From positions 67,394,001 through 67,458,000 of the forward strand of contig OZ231126.1 of the NCBI GenBank assembly GCA_965153355.1: a stretch of 64,000 nucleotides of DNA, written 5' to 3'. Position numbers and translations under genes: made by a program. This DNA comes from Flaccisagitta enflata (Eukaryota; Chaetognatha; Sagittoidea; Aphragmophora). A model generated the notes under the pieces. That model was not told where the DNA came from. It did no database searches and worked only from the letters and a program-made list of their open reading frames with translations. This document shows, piece by piece, positions 46,176 through 57,265 of the stretch (within the stretch, counting starts at the first letter, position 1; every line of letters starts with the position of its first letter).

Positions 46176-47143
46176 GGGCAGCGACCTCAAAGGGCCGATA
46201 TCCTGTAGGACACAGGGATGAATTTCCATATGTCTTGAGAGGGTATAACACCTCTGACAAAATTAGGCGAACTGGGATCAGAACTTGTTTATAATTGCGT
46301 TTTAATTTCCAAAACAGAGGTCCAGGTCAAGGATGATATCAAAACATGTTATTTCTATGAGGGTTTTACAAAAATAGTTCAAGTTATGTCAATCAAGAGG
46401 TGCAAATAGAGTCGTCAAATGATATCATGCAAATTCTAGGTTTTAATGAAATTGAAATTTTTTGGTAAAACCATTCTATTTGACAAGGGGTTTTGCGACT
46501 TTTCGCAGCTGCCACTGACTGTTTCTTGGTACTGTGGACTCATTTTTGTCCGTCAGCGATACAAGAACCTGAGATTTGATACTTTCTAGCATTTTCGGTG
46601 GTAAAATCAAAGGAGGTTTCTTTGGTCTCATTATCTGAGCTTTCCATGTCAAAATCAGCCAAAATCTTTCACTTCAATTTTTGCATATCACTTACGGAGA
46701 GCCACATATTTTCCCGGGGTCGAAAATCTGCCCCGGTTTGTGAAAATACTATATTTAAGCTCTCTCTGTGTCAAATTTCAGCCTACTGAATACATTATTT
46801 CTGTCATTTATGCTCATTTTTCTAGTTCGCTTAAATATGTCAGGGGTGTTATTTGAGGCCTTTGGAGCAACTTTCCAAGATATCCAATGGGAGTTTTGCA
46901 TTTTTTTCTATTTCTCATCAATTTGTCATGTTATTCAATGAGAATTTCACATTTTTTTTCATTTTTCATCAATTTTCCATGCTATTAAATGGGAAGTTTG
47001 CATTTTATCAATTTCCCATGTTATTTGATGGGAATTTGAGGATTGAGAAGCTTGGGGGGGGGGACGGATAGACAGACAAACATACGTAATTAATGGTTCA
47101 CCCCTGTGTCCTACAGGACATCGGCCCTTTGGGGCCACTGCCC
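46176..47143. mobile_element. Family 3 element with a nested insertion
   Basis: Left end GGGCAGCGACCTCAAAGGGC..CCTGTAGGACACAGGGATGAA, right end TTCACCCCTGTGTCCTACAG..GGCCCTTTGGGGCCACTGCCC. The core is interrupted by the element at 46247-46850 and otherwise consists of a 47-60-bp repeat (TTTTCATCAATTT..CATGTTATT..AATGGGAA; about 46880-47040). Confidence 0.75.
46247..46850. mobile_element. 604-bp inverted-repeat element (ACACCYCTGACA ends), nested in family 3
   Basis: ACACCTCTGACAAAATTAGG then CGAACT at the left; AGTTCGCTTAAATATGTCAG then GGGTGT at the right. TA is adjacent to each end. A copy of the left part without the right end lies at 57643-58215. No coding sequence. Confidence 0.65.
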
Positions 47144-47316
47144 AAAAAGGAAGGGGGGAGTGAAAGTTCGATGTGGCTGCGGAAGGGAGGAAGGGGCAAG
47201 TGTTAATTAAGAACAAACATTTACTAATCAGTTCCGTTTGCCAAATGAGCCTTCCCAGCTTGCCCTGTTTATCCGTCTGTTAATCTGGCCCCTCTCTCTG
47301 TCTTTTCGTTTGTCAG

Positions 47317-47317
<1 letters not shown>

Positions 47318-47410
<93 letters not shown>
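47318..47410. repeat. (CT)n microsatellite
   Basis: About 90 bp of pure CT. Confidence 0.95.
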
Positions 47411-47412
<2 letters not shown>

Positions 47413-47595
47413 CCCAAGTTGTTTGTTAAAAGTTGACTTATGTTGGATTACATATAAAGTGGATTACTTGAAACAAAACCTCTTCATTACCAAAGAAAAA
47501 AATATGAAATTCTGAAATGCCCATAGGATTTGGTCAATCCTCGGCTATTAGTCTTATGTTACCAAGACAATTAATTCTTGTGCAAGTACATGTAT

Positions 47596-48023
<428 letters not shown>

Positions 48024-48189
48024 CCTCTCTTTGTTTGTTTATTAACTTCCGACCTCCATAGAATCTCTTTGGCTCTTTTGTTTTGTTTTGATTCAATCTT
48101 TTTTGAGCATTTACTGGCGCCATAAAAAAAAATCAAAATTGAGCCGCCCATTCTCCTTCTTTCCTCCGTGGTCTGCTTTTATCTCGTCT

Positions 48190-48413
48190 TGCTTCTTCTT
48201 CTTCTTCTTCTTCTTCTTCTTCTTCTTCTTCTTCTTCTTCTTCTTCTTTTTCTTCTTCTTCTTCTTCTTCTTCTTCTTCTTCTTTTTCTTCTTCTTCTTC
48301 TTCTTCTTCTTCTTCTTCTTCTTCTTCTTCTTCTTCTCCTTTTTTCTTCTTCTTCTTCTTCTTCTTCTTCTTCTTCTTCTTCTTCTTCTCCTTCTTCTTC
48401 TTCTTCTTCTTTT
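48190..48413. repeat. (CTT)n microsatellite
   Basis: About 220 bp of CTT with a few CTTTTT and CTCC breaks; the TH element at 48415 is inserted in it. Confidence 0.95.
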
Positions 48414-48414
48414 T

Positions 48415-48580
48415 AGTTGCGGACACGCAACTCTACAAGAGGCTTTGTCCGTCCGTCGGTTGGTCGGTCGGTTGGTTGGTTGGTTGGTCCGTAGAGGTGA
48501 TCGAGTCGAAAAGTGGGAAAACGCGTATTTCTGCCCCTGCCCACCCGTCCGCAACTGGTGGCTGTGTAACTGGCCTTGTT
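48415..48580 (-). mobile_element. TH element, complete, inserted in a (CTT)n tract
   Basis: Hairpin AGTTGCGGACACGCAACT (48415-48432), CTCTACAAGAGGCTTTGTCC, (GGTTGGTC)n core, GTGATCGAGTCGAAAAGTGG, CTGCCCACCC, tag complement GTCCGCAACT (48547-48556), TGGCCTTGTT. Tag and arm match 10/10. CTTTTT occurs at both outer edges; in a CTT tract this cannot be told from chance. Confidence 0.85.
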
Positions 48581-48609
48581 CTTTTTCTTCTTCTTCAGAC
48601 AAAGATACC

Positions 48610-48662
48610 TTGTGTGGAATCCTAGGCCATCGGCTCCTCCGGGACCGCCGCGCTGTCCCATT
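48610..48662 (-). mobile_element. Family 3 right-end fragment
   Basis: GTGGAATCCTAGGCCATCGGC..GGGACCGCCGCGCTGTCCC is a diverged version of the family 3 end (ATCGGCCCTTTGGGGCCGCTG). Confidence 0.45.
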
Positions 48663-48858
48663 GATCTACTTTTTTTTCTAAATGATAATTAGAATTAACG
48701 GGCCAACGGAAACCGCTGATCATACAACCTTTTTATCTTCATCCCTTTTTGCTCCTTCTTTTTTACTTTTTTTTCCTTCTTCTTCCTCTCTTCTTACTTC
48801 TCGGACAGAGGCTCCGAATGAGTCAATGACCAAAGAGTTTGATTTTGAGGACAATTAT

Positions 48859-49153
48859 AGTCGCGTGCACGCGACTCTATGACCCGCTCTGTCCGTTGAT
48901 TGGTCGGTCCGTCCATCACGTTTCGCTTTCATTAGCTTTTTTTGTCGTTTCACAATATTTTAAGTCATCTTAAGTCATTTTAAGTTATTTCAAGACAATT
49001 TACATTTAGTCGTTTAGTCTTTTGGTCTTTTAGTCTTTTAGTCTTTTAGTCTTTTAGTCTTTTAGTCTTTTAGTCTTTTAGTCTTTTAGTCTTTTCATCT
49101 TTTGGTCTTATGGTCTTAACGACCCCACGCGACTGTAAGGTGTTTTACTTGTT
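48859..49153 (-). mobile_element. TH element with (AGTCTTTT)n core
   Basis: Hairpin AGTCGCGTGCACGCGACT (48859-48876), CTCTATGACCCGCTCTGTCC, GTCGGTCC, TTTTAAGTCATCTTAAGTCA, about ten AGTCTTTT units (49014-49100), tag complement CCACGCGACT (49125-49134), TACTTGTT. Tag AGTCGCGTGG vs arm AGTCGCGTGC, 9/10. The 5' end reads AACAAGTAAAACACC. Confidence 0.75.
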
Positions 49154-49446
49154 TCCTAAAAGGGCTGCATCCACGTTTAAAAGCCTTTGCACAGAAGAAA
49201 ATCTCAGAACACTCGTTGCGTAGGTGAAGCTCATATTGTCTTAGCTTTTTTAGGATTAATTTTTTTCTTTTAAAATCGTTTTTTTCTTCTTCCTCACGGA
49301 GAAAATAATGTCACGCCTTAAGCTAAAGAGAGAAAAAAATGTTCTACTGGGATTCTTTTGGATACCCCATTCAGGCAAGTATTTCAAGTATTTCAGAGCC
49401 AGGACCGGAAATATAGAAAAGTAAATAAAACAATTGAAAGACATTA

Positions 49447-49823
49447 CACAGCGCAATCTATAGTAGAAAAACTGGACATAAGTCCCCCAGGGAAAAACCC
49501 TGATTTATGAGTTAATTAAATTTTAATGGGGGAATTCCCCGGGATTAAACTTTGATATTTCTCATTAAAGCCCGGTTCACTTTAAAAGAGTAATTGTAAC
49601 AGGGGATTCCCTGAGGGATTCCTCAGAATGAAACTCTGATATTTTTCAGTCACTTTAAAAAATAGTTGTAACAGGGGATTTCCCTGGGGATTTCCTCAGG
49701 GAATTCCCCGGGATAAAATTTTAGACATTTCTCAGAAAAGCCCAGTTCACTTTAAAAAGTAATTGTAACGGGGATTCCCTGGGGAGTTCCCCGACGATTA
49801 ATATCACTACTGATTGCGCTGTG
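49447..49823. mobile_element. 377-bp inverted-repeat element with CATTA duplication
   Basis: Perfect 12-bp ends CACAGCGCAATC / GATTGCGCTGTG, flanked by CATTA at 49442-49446 and 49824-49828. The interior is about three imperfect units with TGTAACAGGGGATTCCCTG, GGGGGAATTCCCC-type palindromes and CCGGTTCACTTTAAA. Confidence 0.75.
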
Positions 49824-49911
49824 CATTATCTATTGTGGCCTCCTTTGTATCTCCAGGAAACCCAAAAGGTGAAAACGTAGATCATCAGTTCCCTCGGAGC
49901 CGCTGTCCCCA

Positions 49912-49980
49912 CCACATCCCCTCTCGCCACCACATCCCCTCTCCCCACCACATCCCCTCTCCCCACCACATCCCCTCTCA
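49912..49980. repeat. 17-bp minisatellite, CCACCACATCCCCTCTC, 4 copies
   Basis: Four near-identical units. GATCATCAGTTCCCTCGGAG then CCGCTGTCCCC just upstream (49880-49910) is a diverged family 3 end. Confidence 0.9.
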
Positions 49981-50214
49981 ACACACACTCACTTTTGTAT
50001 CTAATATGAGTTTCTGACTTTGTTGCCCCCACGAGGCAACAAAAAAAAAATTGTCATTTTTTGTTCTTTTTTTCACATTGAGCAAAGTGGCATCCAACAT
50101 ATATTACGCCATGTTATTTTCCAAAGCTTTTGTTGAATGTAAAGTGTTATATCCTTTGTTACCATTGTTGCCTTTGTTGAACAAAACATACCAGTCGCTA
50201 ATTTCCATCTGAGG

Positions 50215-50217
<3 letters not shown>

Positions 50218-50299
<82 letters not shown>

Positions 50300-50364
50300 C
50301 GTGTGTGTGTGTGTGTGCGTGTGTGTGTGTGTGTGCGTGCGTGCATGCATGCGTGTGTATGACC
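50218..50364. repeat. (GT)n microsatellite with CGTGCG interruptions
   Basis: About 85 bp pure GT then GT/GCGT mixed sequence to GCATGCATGCG. Confidence 0.95.
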
Positions 50365-50610
50365 CGGTCCATGGTTACAAAGCAGCCACATTCCCTTGTT
50401 CTACCAGCCACAGTTTGCCAGCCGAAAATAAATAACTCTTGTAAATGTCATTTCCCTCCCCCCCCCCTTCTCCCTTCCTCTTACATTTTTCAACCTCCCT
50501 TTCTTCAGAGGCTAGCCCCGTCCCCCCGCCCCCCCCCCTCCTCATCTCGACCATCACCCGGTTAGATTCGAATTTCCCCAATTTCTGAGTTCCAAAAGTC
50601 GCACTGTGGG

Positions 50611-50893
50611 TAAGGGCGTGTTTCTGGTGACGACCAAAAACGCGTTCCCTCCTGTGAAACGCGATAACAGCGTGAACACATATTCAAGATTTCAACTGTC
50701 CCGCAGAGGAGTGAGTGTGGCGAGCCGTGAGCGAAGCAGCGTGAGCGAGCGTGGAGCAGCGTGAGCGAGCATAGCGAAGCAGGCGTAGCAGCGAGCGGCG
50801 AGCGAGCGTGTGAGCGGTGCGAGCGAACGAACGTAGCGAGCGACCGAGTGGCCCTTTCAAAACGCGATCGTCTTTGACTAGAAACGCCCCCTT
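50611..50893 (-). mobile_element. GGGCGTTTCTAG-TIR MITE
   Basis: TAAGGGCGTGTTTCTGGTGA to TTTGACTAGAAACGCCCCC; middle of GAGCGAGCGTAGCGAGC type and GTGAACACATATTCAAGAT. About 283 bp, reverse complement of 33850 and 44865. Confidence 0.8.
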
Positions 50894-50899
50894 AGTAAC

Positions 50900-51660
50900 C
50901 GAACCTCGCCCAGACTTCCCGCGGATCAAAGCACGTGTCTCGCTTCCCACCAACAAAACCAACCTCTTTATTCATAAAAGAAAAAGTTTTATATCGTTGC
51001 AAATTATTATCGCATAGACGAGGCATTGTTAAAACGTGGGTTTTCATACTTTTAGCCAGAAGGGGGAAAATGGAGAGCCTTTAAATTATGCTAGGATCAT
51101 AGAGCGTAAATATTTTGTATGGTCATGGTGTCATGTCATGTCATGTCGTTTCATGTCATGTCAGAGAGATCCGAATGATATGAGCTTGAATGTGGGACTG
51201 ATTAAACACCAGCAAGACCTCCATAAACTCTTGTCCTTATTCTTGTTTCTTGTTTAGTAGTTACGTTGTCCAACTTCATACGTTGGCATGGTCTTTTGAC
51301 GAAAGAGGCAAAACAATCCATCTAGGGGCTGTTGAGGTAGTTATAACTTTCTTTTTTTAGTAAACAGAGCTCTGTCAATAAAATCCTGTCAAAATCTTAT
51401 CTTCTGGTGTAATAATGGTAATAAAAGCGGCAACGATCACTTGAGGCGTCTTTTGAGGCGTCATCGTCGTCTTGAGATGTATGGAAGCGTCTATAAACGG
51501 ATTATTTAGACGACGATAAACGAATGATTTGTGTTGGTCTCAGACGCGTCTTTTTCTTCTGGCGTGATTCGTGGCTTAACTGAGGCTCTTCTTAGCGTCA
51601 TTTATCGTCCCCCCATTCTTCATTTCTGAGTTATCATTCAAGTGGTTTTTATTTTCTTTT
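50900..51660. other. No gene seen
   Basis: ATGTCATGTCATGTCGTTTC is a small pentamer repeat near 51130-51165. Between 51440 and 51620 GGCGTC/GACGCGTC-type motifs are frequent. No supported gene. Confidence 0.4.
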
Positions 51661-51662
51661 TT

Positions 51663-51790
51663 AGTCGTGTGCACGCGACTTTATAACCCAATGTGTTGGT
51701 TGGTTTGTCCTGTTTGTCCATCGGTCGCCATTTGCTTTTTTGGCGTTTTGGCGTTTTGGGCTCCTGCCCAAATGCTACCTCCTACTACAA
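51663..51790 (-). mobile_element. TH element, 5' end missing
   Basis: Hairpin AGTCGTGTGCACGCGACT (51663-51680), TTATAACCC, TTGGTTGGTTTGTCC core, GGCGTTTTGGCGTTTTGGG, CTCCTGCCCAAATGC. The tag and AACAAG start are not found. Confidence 0.7.
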
Positions 51791-51876
51791 TGCCACCTCT
51801 TGTCGTTTGTCAACTTGATGATTTCATAACTTAGTGTCCTTTACATCTGCTAGAAACCTAGTGCGTATGCTAGGCG

Positions 51877-52045
51877 GGTTCACCACACTCGGATATCGTT
51901 GTATCCATGGAGGGGAAGGTTCACCACACTCGGATATTGTCACATCCATGGAGGGGAGGGTTCACCAGTGGTGAATCACCACACTCGGATGTTGTCACAT
52001 CCATGGAGGGGAGGGTTCGCCTCACCCGGATATCGTCGCATCCAT
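51877..52045. repeat. ~45-bp tandem repeat, about 4 copies
   Basis: Units built on TTCACCACACTCGGATATTG and TCACATCCATGGAGGGGAGG. Confidence 0.9.
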
Positions 52046-52137
52046 AGATCTATTCTTTCCCCCATTTGTTCGTTTATGGTTGTGATTAATTCCCGATTCA
52101 TCAATCTTCATAAAACCAGCCATCATTTTTTTCTCTC

Positions 52138-52411
52138 AGGGGGCGTTTCTAGTCAAAGACGAAAAACGCGTTTGTACCCGTTAAACGCGATAACAGCGTG
52201 AACACATATTCAAGAATTTCAACTGTCCCACGAGGGAGTGAGCGAAGTGAGTGAGCGAGCCCGTGAACGGAGCGAGCGTAGCGAAGCGAGCGTAGCGAAG
52301 CAGAGCGCTGCGGAGCGAGTGAGCGGAGTGAGCGGTGCGAGCGAATGAGCATAGCGAGCGACCGAGTGGCAGGTTCAAAACGCGATTGTCTTTGACTAGA
52401 AACGCACCCTA
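52138..52411 (-). mobile_element. GGGCGTTTCTAG-TIR MITE
   Basis: AGGGGGCGTTTCTAGTCAAA to TTTGACTAGAAACGCACCCT; same middle as 50611. Both ends begin with the AGTCAAAGAC subterminal sequence, so the inverted repeat is longest here. Confidence 0.8.
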
Positions 52412-52419
52412 AGTCTTTC

Positions 52420-53480
52420 AATCTTTCTCCATCATCGTGAGACATTCATTCACGATCCATTTCTTGTTTTATTCACATCATTTCTTGTACTCATTATCTT
52501 ATCATAACCATATCATTATTTCTTTAATCAATTATTTTATTTCTTTCATGTTTTTCTTGATCTTGATCAATATTCATGTAATGAGTTTTTTTTTCGTCAG
52601 GTATCATGGCATGTGCCACGGCTTTGACTTGTCATTGATATTTTACTTTATCCTGTTACCCGGTTATGCTGTTATCCTTTTATCCCGTTTTCCTGTTATC
52701 CTTTTATTCATGTATGATTTCGTTCGTTCATTCATTTGTGTACAACTATTCTTTTATAGGCGATTTGATCTCCGCTTTCTGTGGGGTGGGGGCAGTCTCA
52801 GGTTCAGACTAGAATCAGTAAGATACGAGATTGTGAGCCAACATTCTCTGCGCCTATGACTATGTGCACAAGCATATACTAGCATCTAGTCAAGCTAATG
52901 CGAGGGAGAGGCCCTTGGGCGTTAGCGAGGCTTTAGGGCATTACCGATCCACTTTTTCTTCCTTTTCCTTTACTTAGTTTTCTTTTCTGTCTTTTTTTTT
53001 TTCTTGTCTTTTTTTCTCGCTTTTTTTTTCCAATTCTCCGTGCCCCCCCCCCAGCCTCCAGGCCTAACCTCTCAGCCTGGAGGCCCATGTTCCAGCCTCC
53101 CGGGGCCCCCGTCTCCAGTCTTGAGGCCCAAATCCCTCAAGGCCGTTCCCAACTAAGGCCCAGATTCCAGTCTCTAGGGTTTGGGCCTCGAGACTGGGTT
53201 GGGCTATCAGGCTGGGATATGGGCCTCGGCGGGATAACCAGCTGGAGGCTGGGGGGGTGGAGGAAGAGGAAGTCGAATCGTCGACGTGGGAGCCACCTAC
53301 TTCCTATCATTCATTACATTATAGCAGGGCTGGGTGCCATGATATCATATTTTGACTATTCTTCAGCCTTTCCTTTGTAGTTTTTTCTTTATTTTTCTTT
53401 CTTTTTTTTTTTCTTGTTTTTTTTTCTGTCTTTTTTTCCAATTCTTGTTCTTTACATCTTTTTTCTACTCCACCACTTTC
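52420..53480. other. No gene seen; pyrimidine runs and a GGAGGC-type minisatellite
   Basis: The 52437-52859 frame (140 codons, Phe/Ile/Leu-rich) is AT-rich sequence without a recognised domain. CCAGCCTCCAGGCC / GGCCCATGTTCCAGCCTCC units occur at about 53050-53260. Confidence 0.4.
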
Positions 53481-53487
53481 TTTTTCA

Positions 53488-53575
53488 GATGCGTCCTCGC
53501 ATCTCTATAAGAGGTAGTGTCCATCCGTCCGAAAGTCCGGTTTATTTCCGTCCGTCCGTCGGTCCTTCCCTCCGT
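53488..53575 (-). mobile_element. TH element 3' end (GATGCG lineage)
   Basis: Hairpin GATGCGTCCTCGCATC (53488-53503), CTCTATAAGAGGTAGTGTCC, GTCCGTCCGTCGGTCC. The tail reads CTGAAAAAG in element orientation. A degenerate GGTCTTGATCGGACTTGTTG (about 53612-53631) may be the 5' end. Confidence 0.7.
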
Positions 53576-53631
53576 GCAGCGTTCTGAAATGCAAAATGAA
53601 TCTGGTCTTGATCGGACTTGTTGCTTTCTAT

Positions 53632-54587
53632 GCTCATTCACCTGGACCACGCTCATTCAAAGTCGTGGGCAATCAGGATAAGGAAGAAGGGTTTGTCTAC
53701 TACAAAGGCTAGATTATCAGTAGGTAGGTCCTGGGTTTTGTATCCAGTTGATCTGAGGACGATTCTTTGTGCTCCTCCATTCTTCTCTGCTACCTCTGTT
53801 TCATCCCCCTTGAGCTCCCCTCCCCTCTTTTCCAATCAATCCTACAACCATTAACTATATTACTGGCCCTCTTATTTTCTCCCTCTGGGAGTACTCATTT
53901 GGGTCCCCAGACCTCCTTCTCATCCTCCTCTCCTCCCTCCTCCTCATCCTCCTCTGAAATGATATCATTTTTTTCCTTCCTTTTTCTTTCTTTTTCCATT
54001 TCTCTCTGGTTTCTTTTTCTCATTTTTCTCTTTCATCTGATTATTAATTTCCTCCACGTTCATTGAGGCAGTTCTAGAGATTTTTTTTGGTCATGATGCC
54101 AGCGTGTCTAAACTCTCTATATTTAGAATGCGTTCCTGAATTCTGCTAGCCATAACAGCCCCTGGTTCATGATTATCGGTCGTTTGCCTCCTTTCGTTCT
54201 TTCATCTTCACACGTCACTAACTATCTCCCCACGTTCAGGTTTGCATTTCTTTTTCTTATTTGTAGCCACGATGCAGAAGACGCCTCTTTTCCTTTTATA
54301 TCACATCCAGATTACGTGGCTTATCTGACGAGTCATATGTAATTGTCTACTAAAGAGCTAACATCCGTTTGTCAATAGATAAAACGGTTGGTCCATCCAT
54401 CGATTGAACCCATGTTTTTCCCCTAATCGCTAATTTTGAGTATTCAGAAAAGAATCATTTATTAATCCAGAGTGTAAGACATCGCTAACCTGGAATTCCG
54501 TTAATCCCACTGCCATAGTGTTTTAATCAAGCGTTTCATGAAAGCAGATGAAAATTAGTTTTAACGTCAATGTAATAAATCTAATAC
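53632..54587. other. No gene seen
   Basis: Pyrimidine-rich 53770-54060 with frames of up to 99 codons but no recognisable domain. Confidence 0.4.
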
Positions 54588-54620
54588 AATAAAGGCGGCT
54601 AATCGCCGTGGGAAAAAAGT

Positions 54621-54675
<55 letters not shown>

Positions 54676-54740
54676 GAGAGAGAGAGAGACAGAGAGAGAG
54701 AGACAGAATGAGACAAAGAGAGAGACAGAGAGAGAATGCT
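54588..54740. repeat. AATAAAGGCGGCTAATCGCC left-end motif followed by (GA)n
   Basis: AATAAAGGCGGCTAATCGCC then GTGGGAAAAAAGTCG matches 21640-21670, followed by about 115 bp of GA with GAC and GTGA breaks. Confidence 0.8.
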
Positions 54741-55104
54741 TGTTTTTCCACTTATGATTTGATCACTATACTCTATAGATAGACTGATGGACCAACAGAC
54801 CAATGGATGGACAGATGGACAAAGCCTCTCATAGTAAGTTTTCTCAAAAGATCCTCAGAACGTTGTCCCAGGCTCTCGAGACCGTGATTTTTGAATTCCT
54901 TGTCAAAAATTATGCGGAAACAGTGAAAAGGGTGATTTTTTGACAAAACCGAGATTTAAAATCACACTCGTTATCATCATTACTACTCTCAAAATTTTGC
55001 CTGCCATTTTTCACATCGGTGTTTTGACTGCACTGATTCTCGCTATGAAACTTTGGCTCTATATTTTTTAATGCATGGATTGTGAGACCAACCGACATTG
55101 ATTT

Positions 55105-55143
55105 GATGAAGAAGAAGAAGAAGGAGAAGAGGAAGAGGAAGAG

Positions 55144-55175
<32 letters not shown>

Positions 55176-55212
55176 AGAGAAAGAGAAAAGAGGAAGAAGG
55201 AGGAGGAGGAAG

Positions 55213-55264
<52 letters not shown>
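55105..55264. repeat. (GAA)n / (GA)n compound microsatellite
   Basis: GAAGAAGAGGAAGAGG-type then pure GA. Confidence 0.95.
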
Positions 55265-55268
<4 letters not shown>

Positions 55269-55407
55269 AAAGTTAGGCAGACAAGTTGAGAGATGCTATA
55301 TGTGAATGTCATAGACGAAAACGACAAAGCACAATAGAAAAACATTAGATTGATATACTTAGAATACTGAAAATTCTCTTTCCCTTTCTATTTTCTTTAA
55401 CGAAACC

Positions 55408-56199
<792 letters not shown>

Positions 56200-56511
56200 A
56201 TCTGGGACAATTTGAAGTTCAAATAAACTTCGATAACATGATTCCTCATTTTTTGGAAAAATGCAAAAAATGTGGAAAATAAAAAAAGATTAAAAAAATC
56301 ATAGCTCCAAAAGTATCGATCGCACAGATTTCTGCTTGGCGTCATCTGAAATAGGAGAATCAGCTCTTTCTTAGCTATCAATTTCATGCGTAGTCCCATT
56401 TGGCTCCCAAAACTGACCAACTTCCTCAAAGGACTCATAAGAAAAAGGGAAAATCGATTTCCGCCGTAGGTCTCAAAAAGCCGAAGGTATTCTTCGACTT
56501 TTTTCCAAATT
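56200..56511. mobile_element. Right part of the CGACTTTTTTCC-ended element
   Basis: Diverged copy of about 22030-22318: AAAATAAAAAAAGATTAAAA, CTTGGCGTCATCTGAAATAG, and an end CTCAAAAAGCCGAAGGTA..TTCGACTTTTTTCC with a small palindrome just inside. Confidence 0.55.
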
Positions 56512-56519
56512 ATATTTAT

Positions 56520-56736
56520 AGTTTCGGCGACGCAACTCTATAAGAGGCTTTGTCCGCCCGTCCATCCGTTGGTCCGTCATGGTGAGGGAGTTGAAAACGC
56601 GAAAACGCACAATTTTGATGCTGCCATTGTGATTATCTGTTTGCGTGAGTGCGTTTGGGGTGGGCCAGGTGTGGATGGGAGTTGTGCGCCCCTGCCCACC
56701 CGTCCGCAACGATATGGTGCCCCCGCGTCACTTGTT
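56520..56736 (-). mobile_element. TH element, AACAAGTGATGCGGG-like lineage
   Basis: Hairpin remnant AGTTTCGGCGACGCAACT (56520-56537), CTCTATAAGAGGCTTTGTCC, GTTGGTCCGTC, AGTTGAAAACGCGAAAACGC, CCCTGCCCACCC, tag complement GTCCGCAAC, then CCCCGCGTCACTTGTT. It lies 9 bp right of the preceding element. Confidence 0.75.
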
Positions 56737-56744
56737 CCCAGAAA

Positions 56745-57081
56745 TCAGTGAGCTGTAACGCTATTACCGGTATGCCAATAACCAAACCATCAACTGTATT
56801 CCTTTCGGTCTGTGCCATTTTAAAAAGAGCAGAAGAACGCGAGTTACCATTCCTTTCCGTCGCATATTTGATTGTCCTCAGCACGCTAACGAGCCATTGC
56901 TTAGGCATAATCATATATACATTTACTAATAGTCAACCGATACCTACGTTAATGGTTCAATGCCTCTTTTGTAATCTTATTTCAGCACTATTTCCTGGCA
57001 ACAATTACGGCGACGGTAAAGGCGCACCTGAGTCCTATAAATCAGGCGTCATTTTCAACACACGTGCACAAGCATATGGAT
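56745..57081 (+). CDS. Candidate exon: membrane-protein-like frame between two TH elements
   Basis: The open frame continues without a stop from inside the TH copy on the left to 57083. The non-TH part encodes about 110 residues: a hydrophobic run near FLSVCAIL, a basic-acidic loop KRAEERELP, a long hydrophobic run LSVAYLIVLSTLTSHCLGII, a polar turn, then a Cys-rich hydrophobic run MVQCLFCNLISALFPG. Hydrophobic helix, charged loop, helix, loop and Cys-starting helix is reminiscent of TM1-TM3 of a rhodopsin-like receptor, but the usual TM2 Asp and DRY motifs are not seen. TCCCAG|AA near 56741 could be a splice acceptor and ACG|GTAAAG near 57016 a donor. This is inference; it may be chance. Confidence 0.22.
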
Positions 57082-57082
57082 A

Positions 57083-57182
57083 AACAAGGCCGGATACACG
57101 GCTTTCCCAGTCGCGTGCGGTCGCGTGCGGCAGGAGCAGTGCTGGAGAAGGTCATTGGGGCATCTGGGCAGGAGCAGTAAGC
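57083..57182 (+). mobile_element. TH element, 5' half
   Basis: AACAAGGCCGGATACACGGC, tag AGTCGCGTGC with an immediate repeat (GGTCGCGTGCGG), AGGAGCAGTGC, GGGCAGGAGCAGTAAGC. It ends where family 3 flank sequence begins, so the core and hairpin are lost. Confidence 0.75.
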
Positions 57183-57265
57183 TCAATAGCAGCCCAAAGG
57201 CAGTAAGTGGTCAGCGGTGCCCCTGCCCTGCTTGAGTGGTGTGTGATTTAGGTCGAGAAGGAGCA

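Noticed and set aside
48415-48580. Target-site duplication CTTTTT for TH elements
   Set aside because: Seen only here, inside a (CTT)n tract where it can occur by chance; other complete copies show no duplication.
50611-52411. Similar peptides (GRSLRSFARTAHS..) in several copies, as if a conserved small protein
   Set aside because: They come from the CG-rich middle of the same MITE in four copies; the frame is not kept and no stop/start pattern is conserved.
52437-52859. 140-residue Phe/Ile-rich frame as a possible membrane protein gene
   Set aside because: AT-rich low-complexity sequence, no recognisable domain or conserved motif.
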